Assembly: GCA_023411215.1 (NCBI GenBank)
Contig: JAEYOY010000076.1
Coordinates: forward strand, 14,684-78,683
DNA length: 64,000 nt
Direction of reading: 5' to 3'
Origin: Bacillota bacterium
GTDB taxonomy: Bacteria > Bacillota > Clostridia > Lachnospirales > Lachnospiraceae
Shown: one piece after another, positions 45,781 through 55,197 of the stretch
Layout of the letters: each line of letters begins with the position of its first letter
Numbering within the stretch: the stretch's first letter is position 1
Notes under the pieces: model-generated
The model's input: the letters and a program-made list of their open reading frames with translations, nothing else
Databases searched by the model: none
What the model was told of the DNA's origin: nothing
Made by a program: the position numbers and the translations under genes

Positions 45781-48210
45781 ATGAAAAAGCTATCTGCATA
45801 TCTGTTAATTAGTATCCTTCTGGTATTAACATTAAGTGGTTGCTCCTCAAAACCTAAACAATCACCAGAATCGGGACAAAGTATATCAATATCGTCAATA
45901 CCAGCAGCGAATCAGACAGCCCCCACAGAGGTTAATGCAGTTCCCGATGATATCGATATTAAGCGAGCCTTAGAAAATGAGCTTGTACCGGAAGATATAC
46001 AACAAGGTTGGGATGATCCGATCACCTTTTCTCAGTTTTGTTCGCTATTACAGAAAGTGATAAAAAGTGTTGATCCTGCCGCTATCGATAAATTCAATCA
46101 GGCGGCTGAGCTGGCGCTCCAATCTGATTCACACATGCTTCGAGAGGATGGTATGCTGGCGTTATATTATGCAGCAGATGCTATCGGTGTTGACTTCTCC
46201 AATTACAATTGGGAATATATCAATAATACGATTGGTGAGGAGTGGGATAAGCTCTCCTTTGATTACCCCCAGTTTCCCAAGTGGGAGGATGCTGCTTCCT
46301 TTGAAGATGCTGACTGGAATTATATGACCAGTGCCTATTTCTATTCCATGGGGCGTGCTTCATTATTTACTAACAACATATTATTTGACTATGATGCCAC
46401 AAAAAAATCTATGCGGCCTAATGAGAAATTCACCGTGAAGGAAGCGGTTGCTGCTGCAGAACGTTTTATGGACAGCATTACGGTATATGCCTCAATGGAG
46501 GAAGCTAACGCAAATACGATATTACAGGATACCATCGAAATAGCAAAAAAAATGCCGACTGTCTCTCCACAGGAGCTTCCGAAATGGCATGGCTATGCAA
46601 TGGCTCTGTGGGATAATCCCTCTCATTATAATTGGAGATATTTATCTGAAAATACGATAAAGCAGCTCTCAGATATCGGGTTTAATTTTCTCCGAATGGT
46701 ATATCATTTTGATGAACTTTTTAAAGAAGAAAACGGAACCTATGTTGTCAACCGGACTACCTTTGAGAATTTGGATGATATCATCACCTGGTGTGCAAAG
46801 TATAATATACATATCACCGTTCAACTGCACCAGATCCCGGGGTATGGTACCAACGGTCCTAAAGAAAAAGAGATCATACTGGATATCCTGGATAATCCCA
46901 GGCATTATGAGCAGGCGCTGCAAATATATGATTATATGGCAAGCAGATACGCCAATGTTCCCTCGAACCTCCTGAGCTTTACCCTGCTCAGTGAGCCTTC
47001 CTTGAATTACTTTACCTTTGAATCCCATGCAAAGCTTGTAGAAGACTTGGCAAATACGATTCGAAAGTATACACCGGATCGATTGATTTTGGCCTCTGCT
47101 TTATCCTCTGACAGTCAGGATCATTGGACGGAGGCATTATGTTTTCAGCCTAACTATTCTTTGGATAGCTCCATTGTACAGGCGGAAAGCTATTACCCTT
47201 GGCACAATCTAAGACGCTCCGCTTTTACACAGCTGATGAACGGGTTTCCGTATGATGAGGCGGTTGTAGTCAGCAACATGCTTCAAGGTGAGTCCAAGCC
47301 GCTTACTCTGAAGGGTAACTTTAAGGCAGGTACAGAAATTACCTATTACATAACGAATATGAATACCCCCAGCGAGTACCAAGAGAAAAATTATTTATTG
47401 TGTCTGGCTGACGGAAAGGAAATCGGCCGATATTCATTAAGCGGCTTCATTGAAGGTGAGAAGAACTGCAGCAGTATCCTGTTGGACAGTGAACAAAGAT
47501 TTTTAGTGGATTTCTGTGATAACGGGAATTATAACGGCCTGGAAGTAACCTTTCAATTAACCAAAGCAGCATCTTCGGTTGAGCTTTCCATGAAAGGAAC
47601 TGACCTTGCGTATCTCGGAATGAGCGATATCCAGATTAAGACACCCTCCGGACAAAACAATTCGTATATAGTGGTAGATAACCGCTATCAGCCTACCGGT
47701 ATTCGTTATGAACAAGGGAGCTTCACCTCTACCATCATCCACTGTTCGGAGATATGGGAGGCTCCGGCTTCTACCGTTACGCTTCGGGAAGATGGAACGT
47801 ATACCTGTGCAGAAACCTATAAAAGAGATGTTTATGATTTGAATTCTATGCGGGCATATTATGACAAATGGGAGGCCTGGTCGGAAGAAACCGGCGGAAG
47901 CTATCTTCAGTTTGAATTTGTCTCAACCTTTTCTATGCCGGAACAGGTTAGAACCTCATATATGAAGGGAATTATGGAGGTATTTAAGGAATACGATGTC
48001 TCCTGGGTCTTTTCTGCTGATTTAACTCAATGCGGTGGAATCATTGTATTCAAAGGAGCCGAAGATATGGCAGCCACCATAAATTTGGCAGAAGCAGAAT
48101 CGACCTGCATCCTTCCTGCCGACGGAAGCTATTCGGTAAATACCAATTATGATTATCCCTGTTACTATGACGATGCAGTAATCAAAGTTTTACAGGAATA
48201 TATGAACTAA
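45781..48210 (+). CDS. GH5-related lipoprotein with an altered NEP motif
   Basis: 809 residues. A lipoprotein signal with LTLSGC lipobox, Cys at about 22, then an S/P-rich linker. Domain order matches the GH5 protein at 30296: an alpha-helical N-part, barrel (NITVQLHQIPG region), SFTLLSEPSLN, and a beta-sandwich insert (EITYYITNMN...). The invariant Asn before the acid/base is Ser (S404-E405-P). The nucleophile-like Glu is at 712 (LQFEFVS). If active it would probably have altered specificity or rate; a binding role is possible. It has a perfect consensus promoter and sits at the cell surface. Confidence 0.75.
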   Translation: MKKLSAYLLISILLVLTLSGCSSKPKQSPESGQSISISSIPAANQTAPTEVNAVPDDIDIKRALENELVPEDIQQGWDDPITFSQFCSLLQKVIKSVDPAAIDKFNQAAELALQSDSHMLREDGMLALYYAADAIGVDFSNYNWEYINNTIGEEWDKLSFDYPQFPKWEDAASFEDADWNYMTSAYFYSMGRASLFTNNILFDYDATKKSMRPNEKFTVKEAVAAAERFMDSITVYASMEEANANTILQDTIEIAKKMPTVSPQELPKWHGYAMALWDNPSHYNWRYLSENTIKQLSDIGFNFLRMVYHFDELFKEENGTYVVNRTTFENLDDIITWCAKYNIHITVQLHQIPGYGTNGPKEKEIILDILDNPRHYEQALQIYDYMASRYANVPSNLLSFTLLSEPSLNYFTFESHAKLVEDLANTIRKYTPDRLILASALSSDSQDHWTEALCFQPNYSLDSSIVQAESYYPWHNLRRSAFTQLMNGFPYDEAVVVSNMLQGESKPLTLKGNFKAGTEITYYITNMNTPSEYQEKNYLLCLADGKEIGRYSLSGFIEGEKNCSSILLDSEQRFLVDFCDNGNYNGLEVTFQLTKAASSVELSMKGTDLAYLGMSDIQIKTPSGQNNSYIVVDNRYQPTGIRYEQGSFTSTIIHCSEIWEAPASTVTLREDGTYTCAETYKRDVYDLNSMRAYYDKWEAWSEETGGSYLQFEFVSTFSMPEQVRTSYMKGIMEVFKEYDVSWVFSADLTQCGGIIVFKGAEDMAATINLAEAESTCILPADGSYSVNTNYDYPCYYDDAVIKVLQEYMN

Positions 48211-48380
48211 GAAGATAGTACGATTATCCATACAATCCTGAGAACCTATGTAATCGTCTTGAAATGCCTCCGTGTATACAATTGGTGTATATCAGCCTGC
48301 TGACTTGCAACCTAGATGACATATTTATCGTCTATTTATGAGATAACTCTTATTATTGACCTACCAGGAGGAGATTAAAG

Positions 48381-49883
48381 ATGAAAACCTTTCTACCATT
48401 GTATAAAGATAAAAAAGGGTTTCTAACCCTTTTCATCCTACTATCGTTATTTGCAGCTGTACTTCTTTTTCCGCCACAAATAGCCCGTGCCTCCGAGAAG
48501 CAACCGGTTTATCAGGATGATATCTATCGGTTTATTATTACCGATGAGGCTAAAAAAGAAGTTACTCTGATCGGCTTTGAAGCTGCAGACACCCGGAAAG
48601 AACTGATGATTCCCGGAACGGCAAGCATAAACCAACAGACATATACTGTCCGACTTGTAGATCTTCACTGGGATTATTATGAGAATAGTTCATATGAAGA
48701 TTTTTATGGCGGTGTTGAGAAGCTTACCGTTGCTGATACCTTTAAGGGAACACTCGATAATCCTCAATATGCTTTCAAGAACATCAGTACCATTGAATTT
48801 CTAGGAACAGACGTGCCACAGAAAGTAAGTGTGAGCAAATCCAACCGGAGCCAGAATCCGGATGTCGTTTTTATCGTTCCCGTGGGAACAGAGGCGGATT
48901 ACCGCCAGGTGATTGAAGAGTCCCTCTCCTATTATAACGGCAGTGACTTATATGAGATGAACATTCCTATGAATCCCACTATCATTACCAAGGGTACTAC
49001 AAACATTGAGAATGGTGTATTCTCCAAAGATGGTTTACTTTATCAAGTGACCTCCTCTGCCATGACGGGCAATGGCAAGGTTCAGCTGATCGGTATTACC
49101 AATGAAAAGAAATATTCCTATCTTAATTTACCGAAAGAGCTTACGAGCAACAACTACACCTATCAGCTTACGAAGCTCTGCAGGTTCAGCCTGGTACGCA
49201 TTGGCGCTGCAGCGATCGTTATTCCTGATACTGTTACTGAGATGGACTCTGCCGTCTTTGATCAACAGTTGGAACTATTATTTTTATCGAAGAACTGCAA
49301 GGTGATTCCCTCCAATATGATTACCGATGAGAATAATTACAGCAGCCTCCGGTATGTCTATGTCCCCGAAGGTGTTACCACAATATCTACTAAAGCATTT
49401 TCAAACAGTATGAATAACGCGGGTAGCATTATTCTTCCGACCTCGGTGACATCCCTGGGCAAGCAGTCCCTATATAGCTTTAAATATATTACCTTCTTGA
49501 ACAAAAAGCCGATTGCCAATTTATCTGCTGCCATTAAGAGTGGTACTACCGTAAAGGTTAATTCTTCTGTTAAAAAGGCTTATCAGAAGGCCCTTAGTAG
49601 TAGAATATCCATTGTATCAGCCAAGAACGTGGTAAAGTCCACAAAGCTGTCCTTGAACCGCTCCAGTCTGACACTGCATACAGCTCAGAACTTCACGATA
49701 AAGGGCTCCCTAACCAAAGGCTCCAACGAAACAGTATTCTGGCTTTCTACAGATGCCGACATCTTCGAGGTATCAGAAAAAGGTGTCATAAAGCCGAAAA
49801 AAGCCGGAGTAGCTTATGTAATTGGATACACAAGAACCTCCGGGCTTTATAAGGCCTTAAAAATCATCATTGTTGATAAATGA
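48381..49883 (+). CDS. Secreted BspA-like leucine-rich repeat protein with Ig-like domain
   Basis: 500 residues. A signal segment lies at residues 15-38 (FLTLFILLSLFAAVLLF, cut after ARAS). BspA/LRR_5 repeats follow: VIPDTVTEMDSAVF, YVPEGVTTISTKAF and ILPTSVTSLGKQSLY. The C-terminal 80 residues (STKLSLNRSSLTLHTAQN, VFWLSTDADIFEVSEKG) are a Big_2-type bacterial Ig fold. No LPxTG or SLH motif is seen. It may mediate attachment to substrate or host. A ribosome site of the aggaggag kind precedes it; the GH5 lipoprotein lies 170 bp upstream. Confidence 0.8.
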   Translation: MKTFLPLYKDKKGFLTLFILLSLFAAVLLFPPQIARASEKQPVYQDDIYRFIITDEAKKEVTLIGFEAADTRKELMIPGTASINQQTYTVRLVDLHWDYYENSSYEDFYGGVEKLTVADTFKGTLDNPQYAFKNISTIEFLGTDVPQKVSVSKSNRSQNPDVVFIVPVGTEADYRQVIEESLSYYNGSDLYEMNIPMNPTIITKGTTNIENGVFSKDGLLYQVTSSAMTGNGKVQLIGITNEKKYSYLNLPKELTSNNYTYQLTKLCRFSLVRIGAAAIVIPDTVTEMDSAVFDQQLELLFLSKNCKVIPSNMITDENNYSSLRYVYVPEGVTTISTKAFSNSMNNAGSIILPTSVTSLGKQSLYSFKYITFLNKKPIANLSAAIKSGTTVKVNSSVKKAYQKALSSRISIVSAKNVVKSTKLSLNRSSLTLHTAQNFTIKGSLTKGSNETVFWLSTDADIFEVSEKGVIKPKKAGVAYVIGYTRTSGLYKALKIIIVDK

Positions 49884-49892
49884 TTAGTAAAA

Positions 49893-49931
49893 AGAGGTGT
49901 TACACCGCTCTTTGGTGTAACACCTCTATTG
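49893..49931. terminator. Strong terminator of the BspA-like gene
   Basis: A perfect 14-bp stem (agaggtgttacacc / ggtgtaacacctct) and 7-nt loop, with flanking A and T runs. Confidence 0.8.
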
Positions 49932-50053
49932 TTATGCAACTTCCAATCACCACTGATAATCATAATGAAACCCTGAGGTTTCAGCAAAAATGTTAACTCA
50001 ACAATTAAGGAATCTAGAAAAGAACGGCTTTGTAGCCCCACTGGCGGGATTTC

Positions 50054-50680
50054 CTACCATCCGTTAAAATGAATTTTATCATCTATATTTCTTTCTATCT
50101 GCTTAACTATAACAGCATCGGGAGCGGCATACCCTAAAGCAATATAGCACGGCATAACATATTCCTTTGGGTGATGAAGGATTCCTGCGATATGTGCTGG
50201 CTCGTCACCAAGCGGAATACGCAGGGTTCCCGATAATCCCTCCGCCGTTGCCGCTAAAAGAATATTCTCAATACAGCACCAGATAGAAGCGAAGGAATTC
50301 AACGAACTTAAAGATTTCGGTTCGAGCAGATCGCCATGCTGTTTGTAAAACGGTAATATTAAGCACCCTGATTGATAAAGCATTGCATTTTGCTTCGGAA
50401 TCGCGTCCCGATACACATTTTGCTGACATTCATCATTCAATTCCCAGGACTTAATTATAAATTCCACCCGTTCTTCTGATACTTTTTTCGGAATCATTTT
50501 AAGTATTGAAGCAATTACTTCTCTTTCGGTAACAACAACAAACTCCCAATCGCGCATATGGTCGTTGGACGGTGCTTTCAGTCCCGCTGATAATACCCGT
50601 TTCACTACATCGATATCAACAGGGCGTTCGGTAAAATCACGGATTGTCCTACGTGAGTTTACAACCTCATAAAACTCCAT
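50054..50680 (-). CDS. Nitroreductase-family protein
   Basis: 208 residues. NSRRTIRDFTERPVD is the FMN-phosphate-binding start, LKAPSNDHMRDWEFVVV follows, and the C-terminal GTLRIPLGDEPAHIAGIL region forms the second FMN contact. It reduces quinones, nitro compounds or similar with NAD(P)H. It is the third gene of the MarR operon (a 1-bp gap separates it from the PNPOx gene). The regulator suggests response to a toxic aromatic or oxidant. Confidence 0.85.
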   Translation of the reverse strand: MEFYEVVNSRRTIRDFTERPVDIDVVKRVLSAGLKAPSNDHMRDWEFVVVTEREVIASILKMIPKKVSEERVEFIIKSWELNDECQQNVYRDAIPKQNAMLYQSGCLILPFYKQHGDLLEPKSLSSLNSFASIWCCIENILLAATAEGLSGTLRIPLGDEPAHIAGILHHPKEYVMPCYIALGYAAPDAVIVKQIERNIDDKIHFNGW

Positions 50681-50681
50681 G

Positions 50682-51107
50682 TTAAACCTCCTCTATTGAA
50701 AACGTCGCATTACTCAGACCGTGATAATAATTCACGGTTTCCGCTGTGAATTTATAAACGCAATAATCCTCGTCGTCAACTCCTTTGGGGTAATAAATCT
50801 CACATCCGTCCTGCCAAAGAAAAGCCTTTGTGTCATGGTCGGTACAAACTTCAATGGTACCGGTGAATAACGCGCCTTTAAACTGCTCATTGTCGCAGTA
50901 ATAAACCGATGCTTTCGGGTTTTTCAGAAATTGCCCAACTCGCTTTGAGCTTGTATTGGTCGAAAAATAATGCACCCGAATATCATTACTTTCAAAGACC
51001 ATCATCGCCTTCATTTGTGGATAACCTTCTTCATTGACCGAAGCGAGATAGGCAATTTTACTGTTATTACGCAGAGCACGGATGTCGGATTTGATGCTTT
51101 CATTCAT
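50682..51107 (-). CDS. Pyridoxamine 5'-phosphate oxidase-like flavin-binding protein
   Basis: 141 residues. KIAYLASVNEEGYPQMKAMMVFES and FLKNPKASVYYCDN with VCTDHDTK make the split-barrel FMN-binding (general stress protein 26-like) fold. It lacks the C-terminal part of true PNP oxidases. It probably reduces or binds flavin. The gene lies between marR and the nitroreductase; marR and this gene overlap by four bases. Confidence 0.85.
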   Translation of the reverse strand: MNESIKSDIRALRNNSKIAYLASVNEEGYPQMKAMMVFESNDIRVHYFSTNTSSKRVGQFLKNPKASVYYCDNEQFKGALFTGTIEVCTDHDTKAFLWQDGCEIYYPKGVDDEDYCVYKFTAETVNYYHGLSNATFSIEEV

Positions 51108-51523
51108 TTTAAATTCTCCTTTTTAATTAGATTATTTAATATCCTTGTCAAGCAATCTTCAAAGGCGATAATTTCATCGTCATTAAAACCCTCGTAGAAA
51201 ATCTCACTCATCCGCATGGATACTTCATCGTACTGACTTTTCATCTTATCAGCAGCTTCCGTAAGCTTGATTTTGACTTTTCGGCGATCAGACGAGTCAA
51301 ATTCCCGCTTGATATGACCGGATGCTTCGAGTCTGTCAAGCATACTTGTCAGTGTTGTTTTAGCAAGCCCTGTCTTTTCCGAGAGTTCGCTGATAGGGAT
51401 ATTGTCATCATTCCACAGCACGAACAAAATCCTACCTTGTGCTCCATTAAACTCGTCGACTCCATATTCCGCAAGCTGCTTTTCAAACACGCGCCCTTGA
51501 ATCTGCTTGATTTTACTAATCAT
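51104..51523 (-). CDS. MarR-family regulator
   Basis: About 139 residues from the ATG at 51523 (ggagg site). It has the MarR winged helix: LSEKTGLAKTTLTSMLDRLEA, IKREFDSSDRRKVKIKLTE (wing), and dimerising helices at both ends. It stands first in the operon with the PNPOx and nitroreductase genes. Palindromes at 51564-51588 overlap its promoter, which fits autorepression lifted by a small ligand. Confidence 0.9.
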   Translation of the reverse strand: MISKIKQIQGRVFEKQLAEYGVDEFNGAQGRILFVLWNDDNIPISELSEKTGLAKTTLTSMLDRLEASGHIKREFDSSDRRKVKIKLTEAADKMKSQYDEVSMRMSEIFYEGFNDDEIIAFEDCLTRILNNLIKKENLK

Positions 51524-51563
51524 GAATCCTCCATTGGTCTTAGGTATCAGGATTATCACCTCC

Positions 51564-51600
51564 TCCTATATAGGATAATTCTATATAGTACTATTGTCAA
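51564..51600 (-). promoter_or_regulatory. marR promoter with candidate operator
   Basis: On the minus strand a TTGACA box (51595-51600) is followed after 17 bp by TATCCT. Two palindromes lie over and beside the -10 box: tcctatatagga (51564-51575) and ctatatag (51581-51588). MarR proteins bind such palindromes. Confidence 0.55.
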
Positions 51601-51788
51601 TTACTATTTGTAAATTTACGGATTTTACGGATAGTAGGGCAGCAAATAAATTGCTACTAATTAAACTTAATTTATATATTCTCATCAAGACTGCAAATAA
51701 GCCACTATAATATAACTAAACCATGTATTAATTAAGGGCATAGCGGGTTTTCGTAGGTGTTCGCTTCATATTTATCCGCACAACAAAT

Positions 51789-51832
51789 TAGAGGATTATA
51801 ACACCGTCTAGGTGAGATAACCCTCTGTTTTT
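51789..51832 (-). terminator. ggcacc-type hairpin, chromate transporter terminator
   Basis: tagaggattat/ataaccctct stem with aacaccg...ggtg inside, 65 nt past the stop at 51897. The rest of 51601-51896 holds no gene. Confidence 0.55.
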
Positions 51833-51896
51833 GTAATACAATTATATAAGGAAAGCTGGAGCAATTCTGCGATCGGCCTCCCGTGGATGACAAGAA

Positions 51897-53354
51897 TTAT
51901 AAAAGGTTACACACTGCTAAAGATCCAACACCGGAGATTAAAATTAATATAATATCATGCAGATGGTACCTTTTATGTAATAACATCAATAACGCTAATA
52001 TAACTCCGCTGATGATAATTGCAACTAACATAGTCCCTTGATGTTCTAGTACAATATTGAAATTTTCATATAGCATCGATAATATTGTTGTTAGCAGTAA
52101 GCCAGATATAATAGGTAATATCCATGTCTTTAAGGTTTGGAAGAGCACTAGGCTTTCAAATCTACTATAAATAAATAAAACTGCGAAAAATACGGAACAA
52201 GAAGCAGCAATACTGACTACATAGCCCACAGTTGCTAGCAAAAGACCAGCGCCCACACTTTGAGTTGCATGAAAGGATATATAATACCCAATTGCTGCAA
52301 GCACTTTACTTAAAATCGGCCCGGGCAAAGCATTGGCAATCGGAAGCACCTGACCATAAAACACCTCGGAAGGGATGAACCCATTGGATACAAAGATGGT
52401 CTCTGCAATTGTAATATAGGCTTCTCCGCCTCCGAAGGAAATCACTGTTGAGATAAGTCCGTCCTTTAGATAAGTCCCAACTCCACTTACAACAAAAGAG
52501 GCTGGCACTGATATAAGAATTAAGAATATAATCCATGTCACCTCTTCTGACAGAAACCCTTTCAGCGTCAGTTTATCTTTTTTATCATTTTCGATTCCTA
52601 CACTTCCCTTACTATTCCTCATACTACTAATAATGCCATAGCAGGAAAGGGCAAGCATACATATTTTTATTGCGATAAATAATTTTTCATTTGCGATAAT
52701 CTGTGCTTTACCTGTACATAGTATAAACAATACACTGATAATTCCAGCAATACCTCCCTTAAAAGGAGTGATTTTGCCCTCTGTGAAAAATATAATAAAA
52801 AATGAGAGCAACAACAGATTAATCGTACTGATGTCAAATATCGGAGTATGCTTCAGACCTAAAACATTATTAATTTCCTTTCCCGACGTCAGAAAAAATG
52901 CCATTAGCATTATGATCCAACCAGCCCCTAAGGTCTTTGTCTGCTTGCAACTCGTTAATACCTTATTAATATAGTTAATCAAAAGCATGATAATAAATAC
53001 CGAGATACCGACGGATGCAAATTTAATTTGCGTCACTACGTTTCCACCTAGCTGAGACAGTATGGATACAAGAAAAACCGTAATCCCTACTCCCGGAAGA
53101 GATACCATGATTGCCGCACCCACCATTCCGGGCAATCCAAAAACTTTTTTACCCGTTGCAGCTGCTAATTTAACCGGCAATGTACCTGGTGTAATATTAG
53201 ATGTAATAACATAATCATTATAATCTTCTTCCTTCAGTAACTTTTTCTTCGTAACTATCTCTTCTTCAATAATTGGAATTAATGCACTTCCTCCTCCAAA
53301 TCCGATTAATCCAATCTTGAGGAATGAAAGCAGTAACGAAAAAAATTTATTCAT
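51897..53354 (-). CDS. Chromate transporter-family protein (CHR), two-domain
   Basis: 485 residues with about ten to twelve spans. Each half has the CHR signature: FLKIGLIGFGGGSALIPIIEEEIV near the N-terminus and VISFGGGEAYITIAETIFV, QVLPIANALPGPI in the second half. The two halves are fused, as in the long CHR type. Whether it exports chromate is unproven. It lies downstream of larA on the same strand, 240 bp from it. Confidence 0.8.
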   Translation of the reverse strand: MNKFFSLLLSFLKIGLIGFGGGSALIPIIEEEIVTKKKLLKEEDYNDYVITSNITPGTLPVKLAAATGKKVFGLPGMVGAAIMVSLPGVGITVFLVSILSQLGGNVVTQIKFASVGISVFIIMLLINYINKVLTSCKQTKTLGAGWIIMLMAFFLTSGKEINNVLGLKHTPIFDISTINLLLLSFFIIFFTEGKITPFKGGIAGIISVLFILCTGKAQIIANEKLFIAIKICMLALSCYGIISSMRNSKGSVGIENDKKDKLTLKGFLSEEVTWIIFLILISVPASFVVSGVGTYLKDGLISTVISFGGGEAYITIAETIFVSNGFIPSEVFYGQVLPIANALPGPILSKVLAAIGYYISFHATQSVGAGLLLATVGYVVSIAASCSVFFAVLFIYSRFESLVLFQTLKTWILPIISGLLLTTILSMLYENFNIVLEHQGTMLVAIIISGVILALLMLLHKRYHLHDIILILISGVGSLAVCNLL

Positions 53355-53596
53355 GTCTAAACAACCTTTCTAATGTTCAAGTTAACTAGTCAATTATTCA
53401 GAAAAACATGCCGGAATACGCTCATGATAGCTGGCATAAGCTTAGATATAGCAGGGGGCTTTCTCATAATAGCTTCGTAAGAACAAAGATGAATTAAATC
53501 CTTCCCATAATACACTGTTCGACTAACAGCATATGGTCCATCCTTGTTCCTATCTATTTCAATTATGCGAAATCCCCTATTAAGCTCTATGATCTA

Positions 53597-55093
53597 TTAG
53601 CCGCAGCATCCACAGCCCTGATTTACGTGTCCATAAGCATCCATACTATTCTCTTCCTTGTTCTTCATACATAGATGAACTGCGGACTTTTTGAATGTCA
53701 TTGGAAGTGCCAGAATATTCGGATTCTGACCGACGAACTTCTTCTTGGCATCCTCTATGGCCTCTTCAAAGGTTTCCCTTGTTTTTAGACCCATTCCTCT
53801 TGCATATCCCGGTTCCTCTGCACCAACTATATAGATAGCACTTGTGTTCATCTCAGCAATATGCCCACAGGACATCATCGAAAATCCGTGGAAAGGATGG
53901 AACGCATTGGTGAAACGGTATTTCCGGATATACTCTTCCTTCGTTGCAAAGTATTCACCCAGCCTATTCATATCCGGAAGGGTATTCATGTGATCATGCT
54001 GAAATAGTTCATAAAGCTCTCTTAAATATGGCCATAATTCATCATGGAAGTAACCATTGCAGGTAGAGGCACAGATGATAACACAATTCTCACTCATAAT
54101 TCGCTTATATCTCAATACCTGCGCACTTAAGGCCTGCATCATCATGATGGGATTTGTTCCCATTCCGTCTCCGTAATGGAATTTCTGCGGCATTCCAAAT
54201 ACCATAATATCGTATTTCTTCTCTGCCCAATGTACATAGGTTCTCTTGTCTGCCGTCTTCCAACTGATCGGCTGCATCTCCTTTGCATATCCACAGAAGA
54301 TTTCTATTTGCCTGGACTGAGTATCCAGTACGGCATCACAGCAGAAGAATGGATGTCCCATCTTTTCTTCCATATGCATACTGATTTCGTCAAATTTATT
54401 ACGCATCAGACTTCCGCTATTTACAGGTGTAAAATCTTTTCTATGCATAACGGAAGGTACATGATGACTTGCGATACTCTGCCAATTGGTAATACCCGTT
54501 GCACTATGCTTATAGCCTCCTGAGTATCCGCCGTAAGGGTTCCCCTGTACATGTCCTATTAAAATAGGGATATCACAGTCATAGATATATTTATTCATGT
54601 AAACCGGATCTCCACGATGAGTAGTCCCCAGATTAATCATGTGTTCCTGGTCTTCACTGTCATGACTAATAATCTGTCCCGTAGGCCAAAACTCCTCAAA
54701 GAGTTCAGGTCCAAAGATTGCCCTTGCATCTGATTCCTTGCTTCTGGGATGCAGTCCATTGGATATAATAAAAAGAATATCCTTCTTTTCCACTCCTGCT
54801 GCATAAAGCTCCTTTAATATATATTTGACACTCAGTTTTCTATGGCTGGTCGCCTGTTCTCCGCCCTTTACACGATCCGGGATGATAAAGGTAACTGTAC
54901 TTCCTTTATGCGCCAGCTCTGTCAGGGTCGGCATCCCAATGGGATGTGCCAGACTATTCAGATATGCTTCTTCTAATTTATCTTCCGGAATAAAGTCCGG
55001 ATCCTTCACTGTTTCACCAGGGATAAAAACGTCTGTATTCTCTGGTAATTCTGCCGCCATGGTACCATGTCCATATTCAAACTCAATTTTCAT
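53597..55093 (-). CDS. LarA-family (nickel-pincer) racemase/epimerase homologue
   Basis: 498 residues. The LarA/DUF2088 fold is clear: GHGTMAAELPENTDVFIPG (N-domain), TFIIPDRVKGGEQ, SNGLHPRS, LIGHVQGNPYGGYSGGYKHSATG (the Lys that carries the cofactor in LarA is in the GGYK motif) and a CC-rich end (GCGCCG). The DxTRP loop of lactate racemase reads DRVKGG, so the substrate is probably not lactate. LarA homologues use a nickel-pincer nucleotide. Neighbouring larC, PFK, aldolase and isomerase suggest a 2-hydroxyacid or aldonate epimerase in a sugar-acid route (inference). No larB or larE is visible in the window. Confidence 0.8.
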   Translation of the reverse strand: MKIEFEYGHGTMAAELPENTDVFIPGETVKDPDFIPEDKLEEAYLNSLAHPIGMPTLTELAHKGSTVTFIIPDRVKGGEQATSHRKLSVKYILKELYAAGVEKKDILFIISNGLHPRSKESDARAIFGPELFEEFWPTGQIISHDSEDQEHMINLGTTHRGDPVYMNKYIYDCDIPILIGHVQGNPYGGYSGGYKHSATGITNWQSIASHHVPSVMHRKDFTPVNSGSLMRNKFDEISMHMEEKMGHPFFCCDAVLDTQSRQIEIFCGYAKEMQPISWKTADKRTYVHWAEKKYDIMVFGMPQKFHYGDGMGTNPIMMMQALSAQVLRYKRIMSENCVIICASTCNGYFHDELWPYLRELYELFQHDHMNTLPDMNRLGEYFATKEEYIRKYRFTNAFHPFHGFSMMSCGHIAEMNTSAIYIVGAEEPGYARGMGLKTRETFEEAIEDAKKKFVGQNPNILALPMTFKKSAVHLCMKNKEENSMDAYGHVNQGCGCCG

Positions 55094-55197
55094 ACACTAC
55101 CTCCATAATGCCGCTTTAGCAACATCTCATAGTCTCAGAAGAACAAGGTGCGAGTGCCACTGCACGAACATCGCCGTTCTTCTTGTGCGAATAGCTA

